Position numbers and translations under genes: made by a program. Positions 18,674 to 28,494 of a stretch of 64,000 nt of DNA are shown piece after piece. The DNA is taken from the NCBI RefSeq assembly GCF_002224125.1, contig NZ_NCSM01000043.1, forward strand, positions 1-64,000. The letters run 5' to 3'. This stretch comes from Streptomyces sp. NBS 14/10 (lineage in GTDB: Bacteria; Actinomycetota; Actinomycetes; Streptomycetales; Streptomycetaceae). How positions within the stretch are numbered: position 1 is the first letter of the stretch; every line of letters begins with the position of its first letter. Below the pieces are notes generated by a model, which saw only the letters and a program-made list of their open reading frames with translations, was not told where the DNA came from and searched no databases.

Positions 18674-18950
18674 GGTTCACCGAACGGACGTGAGGGACTG
18701 GGTGGAGCACCTGGTCTCCCCCTGCCAGCCACGCCGCGGCGATCCGTAAAGCGCCTGATTGCGCGACCAGGACGGACTCCCCACGCGGACGTGGTCAAAG
18801 GGCGGGCAGGGTGATGGTGGTGCGGGTGGTGTCTCCAGTGGTGGTCAGGTCGGATCCCTTGGGTTGATGGGAGGCGGTCGCGGTCACCGCGTGGCGACCG
18901 CGGCGAGTGTTAAGACCGTGTCCTATGTGGTGAGGCGGACCTTGACCCGG
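18674..18950. other. intergenic stretch, possible secreted-protein tail on minus strand
   Basis: No gene with a start. On the minus strand a frame ending at 18795 reads HAVTATASHQPKG and then TTTGDTTRTTITLPAL before its stop, which could be the C-terminal beta-strand of a lost secreted protein. Nothing else supported. Confidence 0.3.
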
Positions 18951-18956
18951 TATGGG

Positions 18957-19130
18957 GCGGGCGCCTCGAAGTCCACGGCCCATCGCCGGTTCCCCATCCT
19001 GTCCAGAGCCGGCGTCTGGGCCCGTCTGCAGGAAGCGGTCCTGCACCAGCTCGACGACGCCAGCCTCATCGACGTTACCGCGTCGTCCTCGAGACCGCCA
19101 CGTCCGGGCGAAAAGGTCGACGCCCTGAAC
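18957..19130 (+). pseudogene. IS5-family transposase fragment
   Basis: About 55 codons: GASKSTAHRRFPILSRAGVW, ARLQEAVLHQLDDASLIDVT. These match the WSRAGVWxRLHEAVL block of IS5 transposases. Both ends are lost. Confidence 0.6.
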
Positions 19131-19148
19131 CCGGCCGTCGCAAGGCGC

Positions 19149-19262
19149 TTTTCATGCTGGTCGAGCCTGACGTCCGCGGAGGTCCCACGTCACCATGGCG
19201 CTGGACCGCCAAATCCACCCGCAAGCTCGCCGAGCAGCTCACCCGGCAAGGTCAACTGGTGC
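19149..19262 (+). pseudogene. ISAZ013-type (rhodopirellula-type) transposase fragment
   Basis: The plus strand reads LFMLVEPDVRGGPTSPWRW, TAKSTRKLAEQLTRQG, matching the block preceding the HTH in DDE transposases of the ISAZ013 group. It ends exactly where the GH43 gene (minus strand) loses its continuation, so it marks the breakpoint that truncated that gene. Confidence 0.65.
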
Positions 19263-19686
19263 GGCAGGAGCTTGCAGGGACGGTCACCCTCGGGCGCAGG
19301 TCGGTGGAGTTCCAGACGTGGATGTACGGGGTCTTCTTGGTCCAGTCGGTGCCCTTCAGGTTGGTCGCCACGACGACGTAGGTGCCGTCCTGCTTGGGCA
19401 GGATGACGGGGTCGCGCAGACCGCCGCCGCCCGCGGCCGGGGTCACGACGGGGTTGTTCTGGTTCAGCGGCATCCATTGCAGCGCGTCGGTGCTGACGGC
19501 GAGGTGCAGGCCGTAGTCCGTACCGAGGTTTCTCGGTGACTGGGTGAAGTAGGCCATGACGGACGGGGAGGTCGTCGCGGCGCTCGCGGACTGGCTGCCG
19601 AGGGTCAGCGCGCCGGTCATGGACAGCGGCACGGACGCGGCCATGCCGAGGAACAGTCGGCGCGACGGGAGGGGGGTTGCGCTCAT
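19252..19686 (-). pseudogene. glycoside hydrolase family 43-like protein, 3' truncated
   Basis: Starts at ATG 19686 (MSATPLPSRRLFLG) with a twin-arginine-like signal followed by GMAASVPLSMTGALTL and a cleavage site near SASA. The mature part reads SVMAYFTQSPRNLG, LHLAVSTDALQWMPLNQNN and GGLRDPVILPKQDGTYVVVA, the early blades of a GH43-type five-bladed propeller with the RDP motif. After about 130 residues the frame runs into transposase sequence and stops, so catalytic residues from the later blades are missing. It lies downstream of the GH54 gene and was probably part of an arabinan-degrading set. Confidence 0.7.
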
Positions 19687-19775
19687 CTGGTGCCTCCGGG
19701 GCGTAGGAAGGTGCGGGCGGATGGAGAACCCGTGGGCGGCCCCGGCCCGGAGCCGCCCACGGGTTCGGTCCCTCG

Positions 19776-21344
19776 TCAGTTCCAGGGAGCCGCGGTGAGC
19801 CAGCTGGTGTCCTGGGCCCATGACGTCGTGGAGTCCCAGGCGTTGGAGCCGCCGTTGGAGGCGATGTAGACCGTGTAGTTGTAGTGGCGGAGGTACTTCG
19901 TCAGGAAGTTGACGGACTGGAAGGAGGTGCCGACGCCACTGTTGCCTGCGGTGGGGCAGAAGGTGGCGTCCTTGGCGAAGTTGCTGCCGCCGTCGTCGAA
20001 GTTCAGGTTGAGCTGGTAGTTGTAGTGGCGCAGGAACTGGCCGGGCTTGTCGACGGACTCGAAGGACAGACACGAGGTGTTGGCCAGTCCGGCCCGGACG
20101 ATCCAGGTGGCGTCGGCCTTGTCGGTGGCCGAGCTGGCGGCGGTGATGTTGGAGATGACGACCTTGGTGTCGGCGTCGTTGTGGCGCAGGTAGTGCGAGG
20201 TGCAGCAGGGCGAGGTGGTGGCCTTGAGAGAGATCCGGGAGCCGGGGTTGAGGGTTCCGGTGCTGGTCGAGCCGCTGTTGTAGCCGGCGGCGGTGATGTT
20301 GGCCTGGACGGCGTTCTCGGTGGCGTCCGAGGGGTAGCCCTGGGTCATGACGCCTTCGTAGAAGGTGCCTTGGCCGGTGTTGCTGTTGTCACCGCCGATG
20401 CCGAGGATGATCGCGCCCTGCTTCTTCATCGGGTTGTAGCCGGTGTCGTTGGGGCGCACGCCGTCGTAGAAGGTGGACAGGCCGCCCGACTGGGCGTTGC
20501 CGCCGCGGATGGCCCAGTGGTTGGGGCCGCCCTTGACGATGGCGGTCGTGAACCGGTGGTTGATGGTCGGGTCGCCCGCGTTGAGGCCGCGGTTGACCCC
20601 GGAGAACAGGCCGTTCTCCAGGTCGGCCATGATCCAGGGTCCGGTGTCGCTGCCGGAGCCCCAGCCCGTGCTGGTGCCGAAGTAGATGGCCTCCATGGTG
20701 CCGTTGCCGTCGTCGTTGCCGGTCGTCTCGGCGTTGCCGTAGTCGAAGCAGCAGCCGCCGTTGACGTGCGTGCCGTCGAAGATTGCGTACATGCCCTCGG
20801 GCTGGTCGCCGGTGGCGATGCCGTTGGTGTTGTTGTTGCGGTAGCCGGTGCCGGGGGCGACGTAGGCGCCGTACGCCTTGTGGCCGCCAACGGTGACCGG
20901 TGCTTCGAAGGCGTTGGCCAGGTTGTCGTTTCCGCCCTCGGCCGGTCCGGGCCAGTGGCCCCTGAGCGCCTGGGTGAGCTTGTTGTGCTTGGGCGACTGG
21001 TCGTAGATGACGGTGATGACACAGCTGGTGTTCGCGCAGAAGGAGTCCTGCTGCGCGGCGTCGGCGTATCCGCCGGTGCTCAGCAGGCCGATGTCCTTGG
21101 TCGCGTTGTCGGAGGCGCGTTTGACCTGGTAGAGCGGGCCGTTGTACGTCGCGTACAGGGCGCGGGTGGTGCTGTGCGCGGCGACGCAGGGGGTGCCGCC
21201 CGCGGCGTAGATGTCGCATGGCCCCTGAGTGGCGGCCTGCGAGGTGGTGGCCGTGGCGGTGAGCAGGCCGGCTGCGAGCGTGGCGGTGGCCCCTGCCGCC
21301 AGCAGCGCGCGTCTGGCGCGACGTATCCACTGTTTCTTGATCAT
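19776..21344 (-). CDS. abfB: secreted alpha-L-arabinofuranosidase B (GH54 + CBM42)
   Basis: 522 residues. A signal peptide (IRRARRALLAAGATATLAAG, cleavage after SQA) is followed by the GH54 catalytic domain to about residue 350: GPCDIYAAGGTPCVAAHSTT, CCFDYGNAETTGNDDGNG, then TMEAIYFG, which holds the Glu I take as the nucleophile. Residues about 370-520 are an AbfB domain (CBM42) with repeated SFESV...YLRH-type blades that bind arabinose side chains. It would release terminal arabinofuranose from arabinan or arabinoxylan outside the cell. This is the only intact gene of the locus; its neighbours on both sides are truncated. Confidence 0.92.
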   Translation of the reverse strand: MIKKQWIRRARRALLAAGATATLAAGLLTATATTSQAATQGPCDIYAAGGTPCVAAHSTTRALYATYNGPLYQVKRASDNATKDIGLLSTGGYADAAQQDSFCANTSCVITVIYDQSPKHNKLTQALRGHWPGPAEGGNDNLANAFEAPVTVGGHKAYGAYVAPGTGYRNNNTNGIATGDQPEGMYAIFDGTHVNGGCCFDYGNAETTGNDDGNGTMEAIYFGTSTGWGSGSDTGPWIMADLENGLFSGVNRGLNAGDPTINHRFTTAIVKGGPNHWAIRGGNAQSGGLSTFYDGVRPNDTGYNPMKKQGAIILGIGGDNSNTGQGTFYEGVMTQGYPSDATENAVQANITAAGYNSGSTSTGTLNPGSRISLKATTSPCCTSHYLRHNDADTKVVISNITAASSATDKADATWIVRAGLANTSCLSFESVDKPGQFLRHYNYQLNLNFDDGGSNFAKDATFCPTAGNSGVGTSFQSVNFLTKYLRHYNYTVYIASNGGSNAWDSTTSWAQDTSWLTAAPWN

Positions 21345-21507
21345 GAAGAACTCCTACGCAGAGTGGAGCGGGAGGTGAGTGAAACTCCCGGGTGCCGCCA
21401 TCACGGCGGCAGCCCGGCCCGGCCGGTAGCTCCGGGGGCCGGCCAAGGCGGGCGCCGTCGCCGGAGTTTGTTGGGTCCGCCGTCGGAGCGGCGGACTCCG
21501 CAGAGCG

Positions 21508-21531
21508 CTCACGGTGAGGCCTCACCGTGAG
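21508..21531 (-). terminator. 24-nt perfect palindrome downstream of the CBM42 fragment
   Basis: A perfect self-complementary sequence (CTCACGGTGAGG and its complement) begins 9 bases past the stop of the minus-strand CBM42 gene remnant. Position and stability suggest a terminator, but a perfect palindrome with no loop could also be a protein-binding site in front of abfB. Confidence 0.55.
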
Positions 21532-21540
21532 ACGGTCGGG

Positions 21541-21909
21541 TCAGCTCGTCACGCGGAAGGTGGCGTCGCCGCGCCCCGTCGTGGTGGTGATCGGGTCGAG
21601 GCGCAGCTCGTAGGCGTAGTGGTGGATGTAACGGTCGGGGTAGTTGTACGACTGGAACGACGACCAGGTGGCGTCGGCGAGGCCGGCGACCTTGCGGAAG
21701 GTGGCGTCCGCGGCGAACTGGCTGCTGCCGTCGTTGAGGGCGAGCTGGAAGTCGTAGTTGGCGTGGCGCAGGAAGTAGCCGGGGTGGTTCACCGACTCGA
21801 AGGAGACGGTGCCGGTGCCCGCGAGGCCGGGCCTGATCCGGAACTGGGAGTCCTCGACGGGGCTGATGTTCGGGTCGATGCGCACGTCGAAGTTGATCTG
21901 GCGCACCCG
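21541..21909 (-). pseudogene. AbfB (CBM42) domain, C-terminal remnant of a second arabinosidase
   Basis: About 120 residues: RIRPGLAGTGTVSFESVNHP, GYFLRHANYDFQL, QFAADATFRKVAGLAD, SSFQSYNYPDRYIHHYAYEL. These are the three beta-trefoil blades of an arabinose-binding AbfB domain, ending in a proper stop. Everything N-terminal is gone, and at about 21910 the sequence passes into an IS110 fragment on the other strand. A truncated neighbour of abfB, probably once a separate extracellular glycosidase. Confidence 0.75.
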
Positions 21910-21911
21910 CG

Positions 21912-22173
21912 TGACTCGGGACGCCGGAGTGGCAACATGCACCGGCCCAAGCGTTACAGCCGACGCCTGCGACGGGTGTTCTACATGTCCGCGCAGGTCA
22001 GCATCACCCGGGAGGGGCCGAACCGGGACTTCTACCTCAAAAAGCGAGGTGAGGGCTGCAAGCACGTCCAGGCCGTCATCGCCCTGACCCGCCGACGAGC
22101 GAGCGTGTTGTGGGCGCTCCTACGCGACAACCGCGTCTACACCCCTGCCCCGCCGATCGCGCACGCGGCTTGA
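21912..22173 (+). pseudogene. IS110-family transposase C-terminal fragment
   Basis: The plus strand reads RRSGNMHRPKRYSRRLRRVF, YMSAQVSITREGPNRDFYL, KKRGEGCKHVQAVIALTRRR, ending PPIAHAA. This is the conserved end of the IS110 transposase (Transposase_20 part). The DEDD N-terminal domain is missing. Confidence 0.8.
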
Positions 22174-22634
22174 CTCCGGCATTGAGACTCCCAGACCGTG
22201 GAAGCGGCGACCTTGATCCCCAGCGCCGCGAGTTCGCCGTGGATCCGCCGATACCCCCACGAGGCATTCTCCCTGGCCAGGCGCAGGACCAGGGCGCGGA
22301 TCGACCGGAAGGTGCATGGGCGTCCACGTCGCCTGGGTACGCAGGTCACGGCATGGCGCCGCCGTAGCAGCTCGCGATGCCAGCGCAACACCGTCTCGGG
22401 GCGGACCAGCAGCAGAAGGTGCCACAGTCTGTCTTTGGGGAGGCTGTGGAGCAGGCCGGCGAGGATGGCGCGGTCCGTGTCGGTGAAGGTCGGCTTGCCG
22501 ACCTGGCGCTGCAGGACCAGCAGTTGGTGCCGGAGTACGAGGATCTCGATGTCCTTCTTTTTGTCGCTCATCGGCAGGAGGCGTAGGAACGCCAGGGCGT
22601 TGGTCGCGGCGAGGTAGGCCAGGCGCAGGAGCAC
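22137..22634 (-). pseudogene. rve-type integrase/transposase, copy C (N-terminal half only)
   Basis: Starts MLLRLAYLAATNALAFLRLL at 22634 and matches copies A and D through LVRPETVLRWHRELLRRRH, ENASWGYRRIHGELAALG and VAASTVWES, then runs out of homology near 22190 at the IS110 fragment. The whole catalytic core is missing. Confidence 0.8.
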
Positions 22635-22699
22635 GACAGATCATGATGCCGCCGGGGCCCCGTGCGGGTGAAGCGCTTGGGGCGAATGACAAGGAGAGC

Positions 22700-23892
22700 C
22701 GAAGATCCGTGATCAGGCTCCCGACCTGCGTGGATGATTTATCGGCACCCGCAGAGTCGGCGACGGCTCCGCACGACGGCGGGGCCATCGTGATCGACGA
22801 TTCCGGGGGCCGCAAGGACGGCACGGCGACCGCGCACGTGGGCTGGCAGTGGCTGGGCCGGTTGGGAAAGACGGACAACGGCATCGTCACGGTGACCACG
22901 GTGTGGACCGACGGCCGCGTGTACTACCCGCTGCACGCGACTCCCTACACACCCGCCCATCACTTCGCCCGCGGCCGGTCCGATCCGGCCTTCCGCACGA
23001 AACCGCAGCTGGCCGCCCACCTCGCAGCCCGCGGGAAGGAAGCGAGCTTCAGCTGCCGGGCGGTAGTCGCCGACTGCGCCTACTTAAGTCAGCGACGACT
23101 GGTACCTCGCACTGCGCGAGGCCGGCCTGGCCTACGTGGTCACCCTCAAGCCGCACGGCGGCACCTGGGCTCGCCGACCAGCCGCACACCCCCATCGAAG
23201 CCGCCCACGCCCTGACCTGGCGCAATGCCAAGCGTCCCGGCGACTGGACACCCGTGGAGCGTCACTTCCGCGACGGGCACACCGAGACCTGGTGGGCCGC
23301 CGATGCCCGCCTGGGCGGCTACGGACCCGACTCACCCTGCCGGCTGGTCGTAGCCACTACCGACCCAGCCACCCTGCCGGAGAAGGCCACCTGGTACCTG
23401 GCCACCAACCTGCCCCACCCCGACGCTCCCCACACCACCAGCCCGCACCCGCCGGCCGACCTCGCCGAGATCATCCGCCTCTACGGCCTGCGGCCGTGGA
23501 TCGAGCAGAGCTACAAGCAGATCAAGGACGAACTCGGCTGGGCCGACTTCCAAGTCCGCTCCGACCGCGCCATCCGACGCCATCAGACCCTGGTCAACTG
23601 CGCCTTCTCCTTCTGCTGGGACCAGTGGTTCGCCCCACCCGGCCCCCTGGATGCCACCGCGCCGGGCCCGTGCCCGACGAGGGGCCAGAGAGGGGGACCG
23701 ACCCCGTCCCACCAGCCCCAACAGCCTTACTGGCCCAGGGCCTTACGGGCCATCCGTTCCTGGCTCACCCCCGCCGTCACCCTCAACCGATGGTGGCGAG
23801 CCTGGACGGACACGGACCCACCCTCCGAGCTCCAGGCCTTGATCGACGCGGTCACCACCGGACACGGCATTGACCTCTACCTCCGGATTTAA
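22700..23892 (+). pseudogene. IS701-like transposase with two frameshifts
   Basis: Three consecutive frames give one protein: AIVIDDSGGRKDGTATAHVG (first Asp) and VVADCAYLS (second Asp); then DDWYLALREAGLAYVVTLKP; then RNAKRPGDWTPVERHFRDGH, LYGLRPWIEQSYKQIKDELG (Glu) and the end TTGHGIDLYLRI. Frame changes lie near 23085 and 23170, and the usual N-terminal 80-100 residues are missing. Catalytic residues survive, but the gene cannot be expressed whole. Confidence 0.8.
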
Positions 23893-24123
23893 CGAACTAC
23901 CGGTAACAGGCATCCAAGCTATGCTTTCGCCTCCTTCTGGCGCAATCCGCGCGGAACCGTGAGACGGCCCACCGAGCCTGCTCGCGAGTTCGCGTGCCCT
24001 CCTACCGGCGACAAGGCACACCTGCTCGTCAGCCACGCATAGTCGCCTCACCGCCCTCACACAGTCGGGCAAACGACCGATCCCACTCGCGGTCGCGCAT
24101 CCCATGGCGCTACGCGGCATGCG

Positions 24124-25155
24124 TCAGGCGGGCGCGGCCGTGGTGCCGCGCACGACGAGGTGCGGGGTGAGGACCACCTCGCGGGGTTCGGTGCGGTCCT
24201 GGTCGAGGCGTTTGACTGCGGCGGTCACCGCGTACCGGGCTTGCTCCTCGGCGTTCTGGCTGACGGTGGTGAGGTTGAAGCAGCTCAGCCGGGAGAGGGC
24301 GTCGTCGTCGTAGCCCGCCACCGACACCTCGCCTGGGACTGCGACGCCGGCGCGGGCGAGGGCGGCCAGGACGCCGATTGCGGATTGGTCGTTGTAGGTG
24401 AGGACAGCGGTAGGCAGGCTGTCGCCGTCGAGGAGCTTGCGGGCAGCGCGTTCGCCTGCGGCTTCGGTGTGGTCACCGGCCAGGATCCGAATGTGGTCGT
24501 CCAAGCCGCGGCGGCGCATGGCGGTGCGGTAGCCGCGGCGGCGGTCGGTGGCGATGACGCCCTTGCCTCCGTCCACGTAGACGATCTCGCGATGGCCGAG
24601 TTCGACCAGGTGGTCGACGATCTGGCCAACGCCGTCGTCGTCAGCGGTGCGTACGACGTCCAAGGCCGCATCGGCGATGCGACGACCGACGGCGATGACG
24701 GGGGTCCTGTTGTCCAGGGCGGCGAGCGCGGCCGCGGGCGCGGTCGGACCGAGGAGTATCAGGGCCTCGCTGCGGAAGGCGAGGAGCGTCTCCACCGCGG
24801 TGTGTTCGTCGCGGGTGCGAGTCTGGGTACTGAGGACGAGGTCGTAGCCGACCTCCTCGGCCGCGGTGTGCAGATGCTCGACCAGTTCGGCGTGGAACGG
24901 TCGGTGGATGTCGACCATGACACCGAGGATCCGGCTGCGCCTGCTGGCGAGCGCGCTGGCGGTGCGGTCCACCTGGTAGCCGAGGTCGGCGGCCGCCTTG
25001 AGGACACGCTGCCGGGTGCGCTCACTCGGCCCGGGCACACCACGCAGCACCAGAGACACCGACGCCGTGGACAGGCCCACACGTGCAGCCACGTCCTCCA
25101 GCCTGGGGCGTTTGTGCGCGCCGTTCCGGTGATGCGCGGATCCACCATTACCCAC
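24124..25155 (-). CDS. LacI-family repressor of the inositol cluster
   Basis: 343 residues from GTG 25155 (AGGGAGG six bases upstream); the longer open frame lacks a ribosome site. An N-terminal HTH, RLEDVAARVGLSTASVS, with a hinge helix ending ASALASRRSR, is followed by a periplasmic-binding-protein-like effector domain (ILGVMVDIHRPFHAELV, YDLVLSTQTRT, VPGEVSVAGYDDDALSRL, TPHLVVRGTT). It is divergent from the sugar-binding protein gene, with a palindromic operator (25232-25245) between them and a near-identical one before iolC. Expected to repress both units until an inositol-derived ligand binds; the ligand is inference. Confidence 0.88.
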   Translation of the reverse strand: MGNGGSAHHRNGAHKRPRLEDVAARVGLSTASVSLVLRGVPGPSERTRQRVLKAAADLGYQVDRTASALASRRSRILGVMVDIHRPFHAELVEHLHTAAEEVGYDLVLSTQTRTRDEHTAVETLLAFRSEALILLGPTAPAAALAALDNRTPVIAVGRRIADAALDVVRTADDDGVGQIVDHLVELGHREIVYVDGGKGVIATDRRRGYRTAMRRRGLDDHIRILAGDHTEAAGERAARKLLDGDSLPTAVLTYNDQSAIGVLAALARAGVAVPGEVSVAGYDDDALSRLSCFNLTTVSQNAEEQARYAVTAAVKRLDQDRTEPREVVLTPHLVVRGTTAAPA

Positions 25156-25231
25156 TTGTGCCTCCCTGCGGCAGATCTCCTCGCGCAACGCCCTTGACAC
25201 CTTCAGGAAACACGGCCGATAGTACCAGAAG

Positions 25232-25245
25232 CTAAAGCGCTTTAA
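25232..25245. promoter_or_regulatory. LacI-type operator 1
   Basis: CTAAAGCGCTTTAA: a TAAAGCGCTTTA palindrome in the divergent spacer between the repressor gene (start 25155) and the ABC transporter operon (start 25429). The AAAGCGCTTT core, with central GCGC, is typical of LacI-family sites, and it is shared with 29419-29432. Confidence 0.75.
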
Positions 25246-25428
25246 TTTGTCCTGTTGTTCGAACGAACTCAGCCCGGAAACGTGACGCCCTATGCCGGCC
25301 TCGCGCCTTCGGACACCAGCCTCTCCGCTCCACAAGCTGCTTGCGAGGCATGGTCCCCACTCCCTGTACAGCGGCCCACCTTAAGTCCGCGGATCCCACT
25401 CCCCTTCGCACAGTGAGGTGCACCCAAC

Positions 25429-26448
25429 ATGAGCCGAACGCCTCTCGCCCGTTCCCGCAGAGTCGCCCCCGTCGTGGCCGTGGCGGCCGCGGCCACGCTC
25501 ATCCTCGCCGGCTGTTCCAGCAGCTCCGGCGGGAAGAAGGCCGAGGAAGCCAACAACAACGTGTCCGCGGGCAAGGCCACCACTCCCCGCATGACCATCG
25601 CGATGATCACCCACGCACCCTCCGGCGACACCTTCTGGGACACCATCCGCAAGGGCGCCCAGACAGCCGCCGCCAAGGACAACATCAAGCTGATCTACTC
25701 CAACGACGAGAATGCCGGCAACCAGGCGAACCTGGTGCAGAACGCCATCGACCAGAAGGTCGACGGCATCGCCGTCACCCTCGCCAAGCCGGATGCCATG
25801 AAGGCCGTGGTCGCCAAGGCAGTCAAGGCCGGCATCCCCGTCGTCGGCCTCAACGCCGGACTGTCCGACTGGAAGAAGCAGCACCTGCTGTCCTTCTTCG
25901 GCCAGGACGAGTCCATCTCCGGTGAGGCGCTCGGCATCAAGCTCAACTCCACCGGCGCCAAGCACGCCCTGTGCGTCATCCAGGTCCAGGGAGCCGTCAA
26001 CCTGGAACAGCGCTGCGCGGGGGTGAAGAAGGGCTTCAAGGGCAAGACCGACAAGCTGTACGTCAACGGTGCCGACATGCCGTCGGTGAAGTCGACGATC
26101 AACGCCAAGCTCAAGCAGGACTCCTCCATCGACCAGGTGGTCACGCTCGGTGCCCCGATCGCGCTGACGGCCGAGCAGTCGGTGTCCGAGGCGGGCAGCA
26201 AGGCGAAGATCGCCACCTTCGACCTCAACAAGCAGCTCATCTCCTCCATCAAGGACGGTGACATCGAGTTCGCCGTGGATCAGCAGCCCTACCTCCAGGG
26301 CTACCTGGCCGTCGACGCGCTGTGGCTCTACAAGAACAACGGCAACTACAGCGGTGGCGGTGAGCAGCCGGTCCTGACGGGCCCGGCCTTCGTCGACAAG
26401 TCCAATGTCGACGCCATCGCCACGTTCGCCGCGAAGGGCACCCGGTGA
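25429..26448 (+). CDS. inositol/sugar ABC transporter substrate-binding lipoprotein
   Basis: 339 residues. Lipoprotein signal with lipobox LAGC (Cys at about 28) after AAAATLI, then a Peripla_BP_4-type fold: RMTIAMITHAPSGDTFWDTI, GAQTAAAKDNIKLIYSND, NAIDQKVDGIAVTLAKP, IPVVGLNAGLSDW and AVDQQPYLQGYLAVDALWLY. This is the ribose/inositol-type binding protein class. It delivers substrate to the adjacent permease. First gene of a four-gene unit, with GTGAGGTG upstream and operator 1 about 190 bases away. Inositol specificity is inferred from the linked iol genes. Confidence 0.9.
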   Translation: MSRTPLARSRRVAPVVAVAAAATLILAGCSSSSGGKKAEEANNNVSAGKATTPRMTIAMITHAPSGDTFWDTIRKGAQTAAAKDNIKLIYSNDENAGNQANLVQNAIDQKVDGIAVTLAKPDAMKAVVAKAVKAGIPVVGLNAGLSDWKKQHLLSFFGQDESISGEALGIKLNSTGAKHALCVIQVQGAVNLEQRCAGVKKGFKGKTDKLYVNGADMPSVKSTINAKLKQDSSIDQVVTLGAPIALTAEQSVSEAGSKAKIATFDLNKQLISSIKDGDIEFAVDQQPYLQGYLAVDALWLYKNNGNYSGGGEQPVLTGPAFVDKSNVDAIATFAAKGTR

Positions 26449-27527
26449 TGAGCATGACCCAACAGGCAGCGCCGGCGGTCACGACGCCCCCCGCACCCGA
26501 CCCCAAGAAGGAGACGGACGGGCGCACCGCACAGCGCCCCCTGGCGCTCCGGCTGCTCGCCCGGCCGGAGGTGGGTGTCCTCCTCGGCACCGTCGCGGTG
26601 ACCGTGTTCTTCCTCGTCGCGGCTCCTCCGGTCCGTGACGGCAGTTCGATGGCCAACATCCTCTACCAGTCGTCGACGCTCGGGATCATGGCCCTGCCGG
26701 TCGCGCTGCTGATGATCGGCGGCGAGTTCGACCTGTCTGCCGGTGTCGCCGTGGTCACCTCCGCACTGACCGCCAGCATGGTCGCCTATCAGCTGAGCGT
26801 GAACGTCTGGGTGGGTGTGCTCGTCGCGCTCGTCGTATCGCTGGCAGTCGGCCTGCTCAACGGCTGGATGCTGGTCAAGACCGGACTGCCGAGCTTCCTG
26901 GTCACTCTCGGCACCTTTCTGATGCTCCAGGGCGCCAACCTGGCCGTGACCAAGCTGGTCACCGGCAACGTCGCGACCGATGACATCAGCGACATGGATG
27001 GCTTCGGCCAGGCCAAGAAGGTCTTCGCCTCGTCCTTCGAGGTCGGCGGCGTCGAGGTGAAGATCACCATCGTGTGGTGGCTCGTCTTCGCCGCCCTGGC
27101 CACCTGGGTCCTGCTGCGCACCAAGTACGGCAACTGGATCTTCGCGGTCGGTGGGAACAAGGAGTCGGCGCGGGCGGTGGGTGTGCCGGTGACGTTCACC
27201 AAGATCTCCCTGTTCATGCTCGTCGGGTTCGGGGCCTGGTTCGTCGGCATGCACCAGCTGTTTTCCTTCAACACCGTGCAGTCCGGCGAGGGGGTCGGCC
27301 AGGAGCTGATCTACATTGCCGCGGCCGTCATCGGCGGCTGCCTGCTGACCGGTGGCTCCGGTTCCGCGATCGGCCCGGTCTTCGGCGCGTTCATGTTCGG
27401 CATGGTGCAGCAGGGCATCGTCTACGCCAACTGGAACCCCGACTGGTTCAAGACCTTCCTCGGCGTGATGCTCTTCGGCGCCACCCTGATCAATCTGTGG
27501 GTCAGCCGCACGGCGACCCGGAGGTGA
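26448..27527 (+). CDS. sugar ABC transporter permease
   Basis: 359 residues from ATG 26448, which overlaps the upstream stop as ATGA. A hydrophilic N-terminal tail of about 40 residues precedes 8-10 membrane segments of the BPD_transp_2 (RbsC-like) class; [35 protein letters not shown] and [19 protein letters not shown] are hallmark blocks. It forms the channel with the ATPase downstream. Translationally coupled to the binding protein gene. Confidence 0.9.
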   Translation: MSMTQQAAPAVTTPPAPDPKKETDGRTAQRPLALRLLARPEVGVLLGTVAVTVFFLVAAPPVRDGSSMANILYQSSTLGIMALPVALLMIGGEFDLSAGVAVVTSALTASMVAYQLSVNVWVGVLVALVVSLAVGLLNGWMLVKTGLPSFLVTLGTFLMLQGANLAVTKLVTGNVATDDISDMDGFGQAKKVFASSFEVGGVEVKITIVWWLVFAALATWVLLRTKYGNWIFAVGGNKESARAVGVPVTFTKISLFMLVGFGAWFVGMHQLFSFNTVQSGEGVGQELIYIAAAVIGGCLLTGGSGSAIGPVFGAFMFGMVQQGIVYANWNPDWFKTFLGVMLFGATLINLWVSRTATRR

Positions 27528-27532
27528 CCCCC

Positions 27533-28447
27533 ATGACAACCACCCACGGAACCGGCACCCACGGAGCCGTCCTCGCGGACACCGTCCCCGAGAACGGCGG
27601 CCCGGTCGTCGAACTGCGCAACGCGGGCAAGTCCTACGGCAACGTCCGCGCCCTGCACGGAGTGAGCCTCACCGTCCACTCCTCCAAGGTGACCTGCGTA
27701 CTCGGCGACAACGGCGCCGGCAAGTCCACCCTCATCAAGATCATATCAGGTCTGCACCAGCACACCGAGGGCGAGTTCCTCGTCGACGGCGCTCCCGTGC
27801 GCTTCAGCACTCCCCGCGAGGCCCTCGCCAAGGGGATCGCGACAGTCTACCAGGACCTCGCCGTCGTCCCCCTGATGCCGGTGTGGCGCAACTTCTTCCT
27901 CGGCTCCGAGCTGGCCAAGGGCCCCTGGCCCCTGCGCCGCCTCGACATCGAACAGATGAAGAAGACCGCCGACCACGAGCTGCGCGAGATGGGCATCGTC
28001 CTCGACGACCTCGAACAGCCCATCGGCACCCTCTCCGGCGGCCAGCGCCAATGCGTGGCCATCGCCCGCGCCGTCTACTTCGGCGCCCGCGTGCTGATTC
28101 TGGACGAGCCCACCGCCGCCCTCGGCGTCAAGCAGTCCGGTGTCGTGCTGAAGTACATCGCCGCCGCCCGCGACCGCGGCCTGGGCGTCATCTTCATCAC
28201 CCACAACCCGCACCACGCCTACATGGTCGGCGACCACTTCAGCGTCCTGCGCCTGGGCACCATGGAACTCTCGGCCGCCCGCGACCAGATCGACTTGGAA
28301 GAGCTGACCAACCACATGGCCGGTGGCGCCGAACTCGCCGCCCTCAAGCACGAGCTGGCGAAGGTTCGCGGTGTCGACGTCGACGAGCTCCCGGAGGAGG
28401 ACAACCTCACCGCGCCCGCGGCGACCGCGCCCGAAGGCGCCGGCTGA
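27533..28447 (+). CDS. sugar ABC transporter ATP-binding protein, single NBD
   Basis: 304 residues from ATG 27533; the GGAGGTGA ribosome site overlaps the permease stop. One nucleotide-binding domain: Walker [12 protein letters not shown], signature [15 protein letters not shown], Walker [12 protein letters not shown] and switch His FITHN. Many sugar importers of this class carry two fused NBDs of about 500 residues; this one has only one, as in FrcA-like systems, so it should act as a homodimer. The Ala/Glu-rich C-terminal tail ([12 protein letters not shown]) is probably disordered. Confidence 0.9.
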   Translation: MTTTHGTGTHGAVLADTVPENGGPVVELRNAGKSYGNVRALHGVSLTVHSSKVTCVLGDNGAGKSTLIKIISGLHQHTEGEFLVDGAPVRFSTPREALAKGIATVYQDLAVVPLMPVWRNFFLGSELAKGPWPLRRLDIEQMKKTADHELREMGIVLDDLEQPIGTLSGGQRQCVAIARAVYFGARVLILDEPTAALGVKQSGVVLKYIAAARDRGLGVIFITHNPHHAYMVGDHFSVLRLGTMELSAARDQIDLEELTNHMAGGAELAALKHELAKVRGVDVDELPEEDNLTAPAATAPEGAG

Positions 28448-28494
28448 CCACCGCGCACGATCCCCCCTTCCCTACCGACCCGAAGGCATTCCTC

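Noticed and set aside
19884..21530. 548-codon plus-strand open frame opposite abfB
   Set aside because: Gly/Val/Ala-rich antisense shadow; abfB on the minus strand has signal peptide, GH54 and CBM42 motifs.
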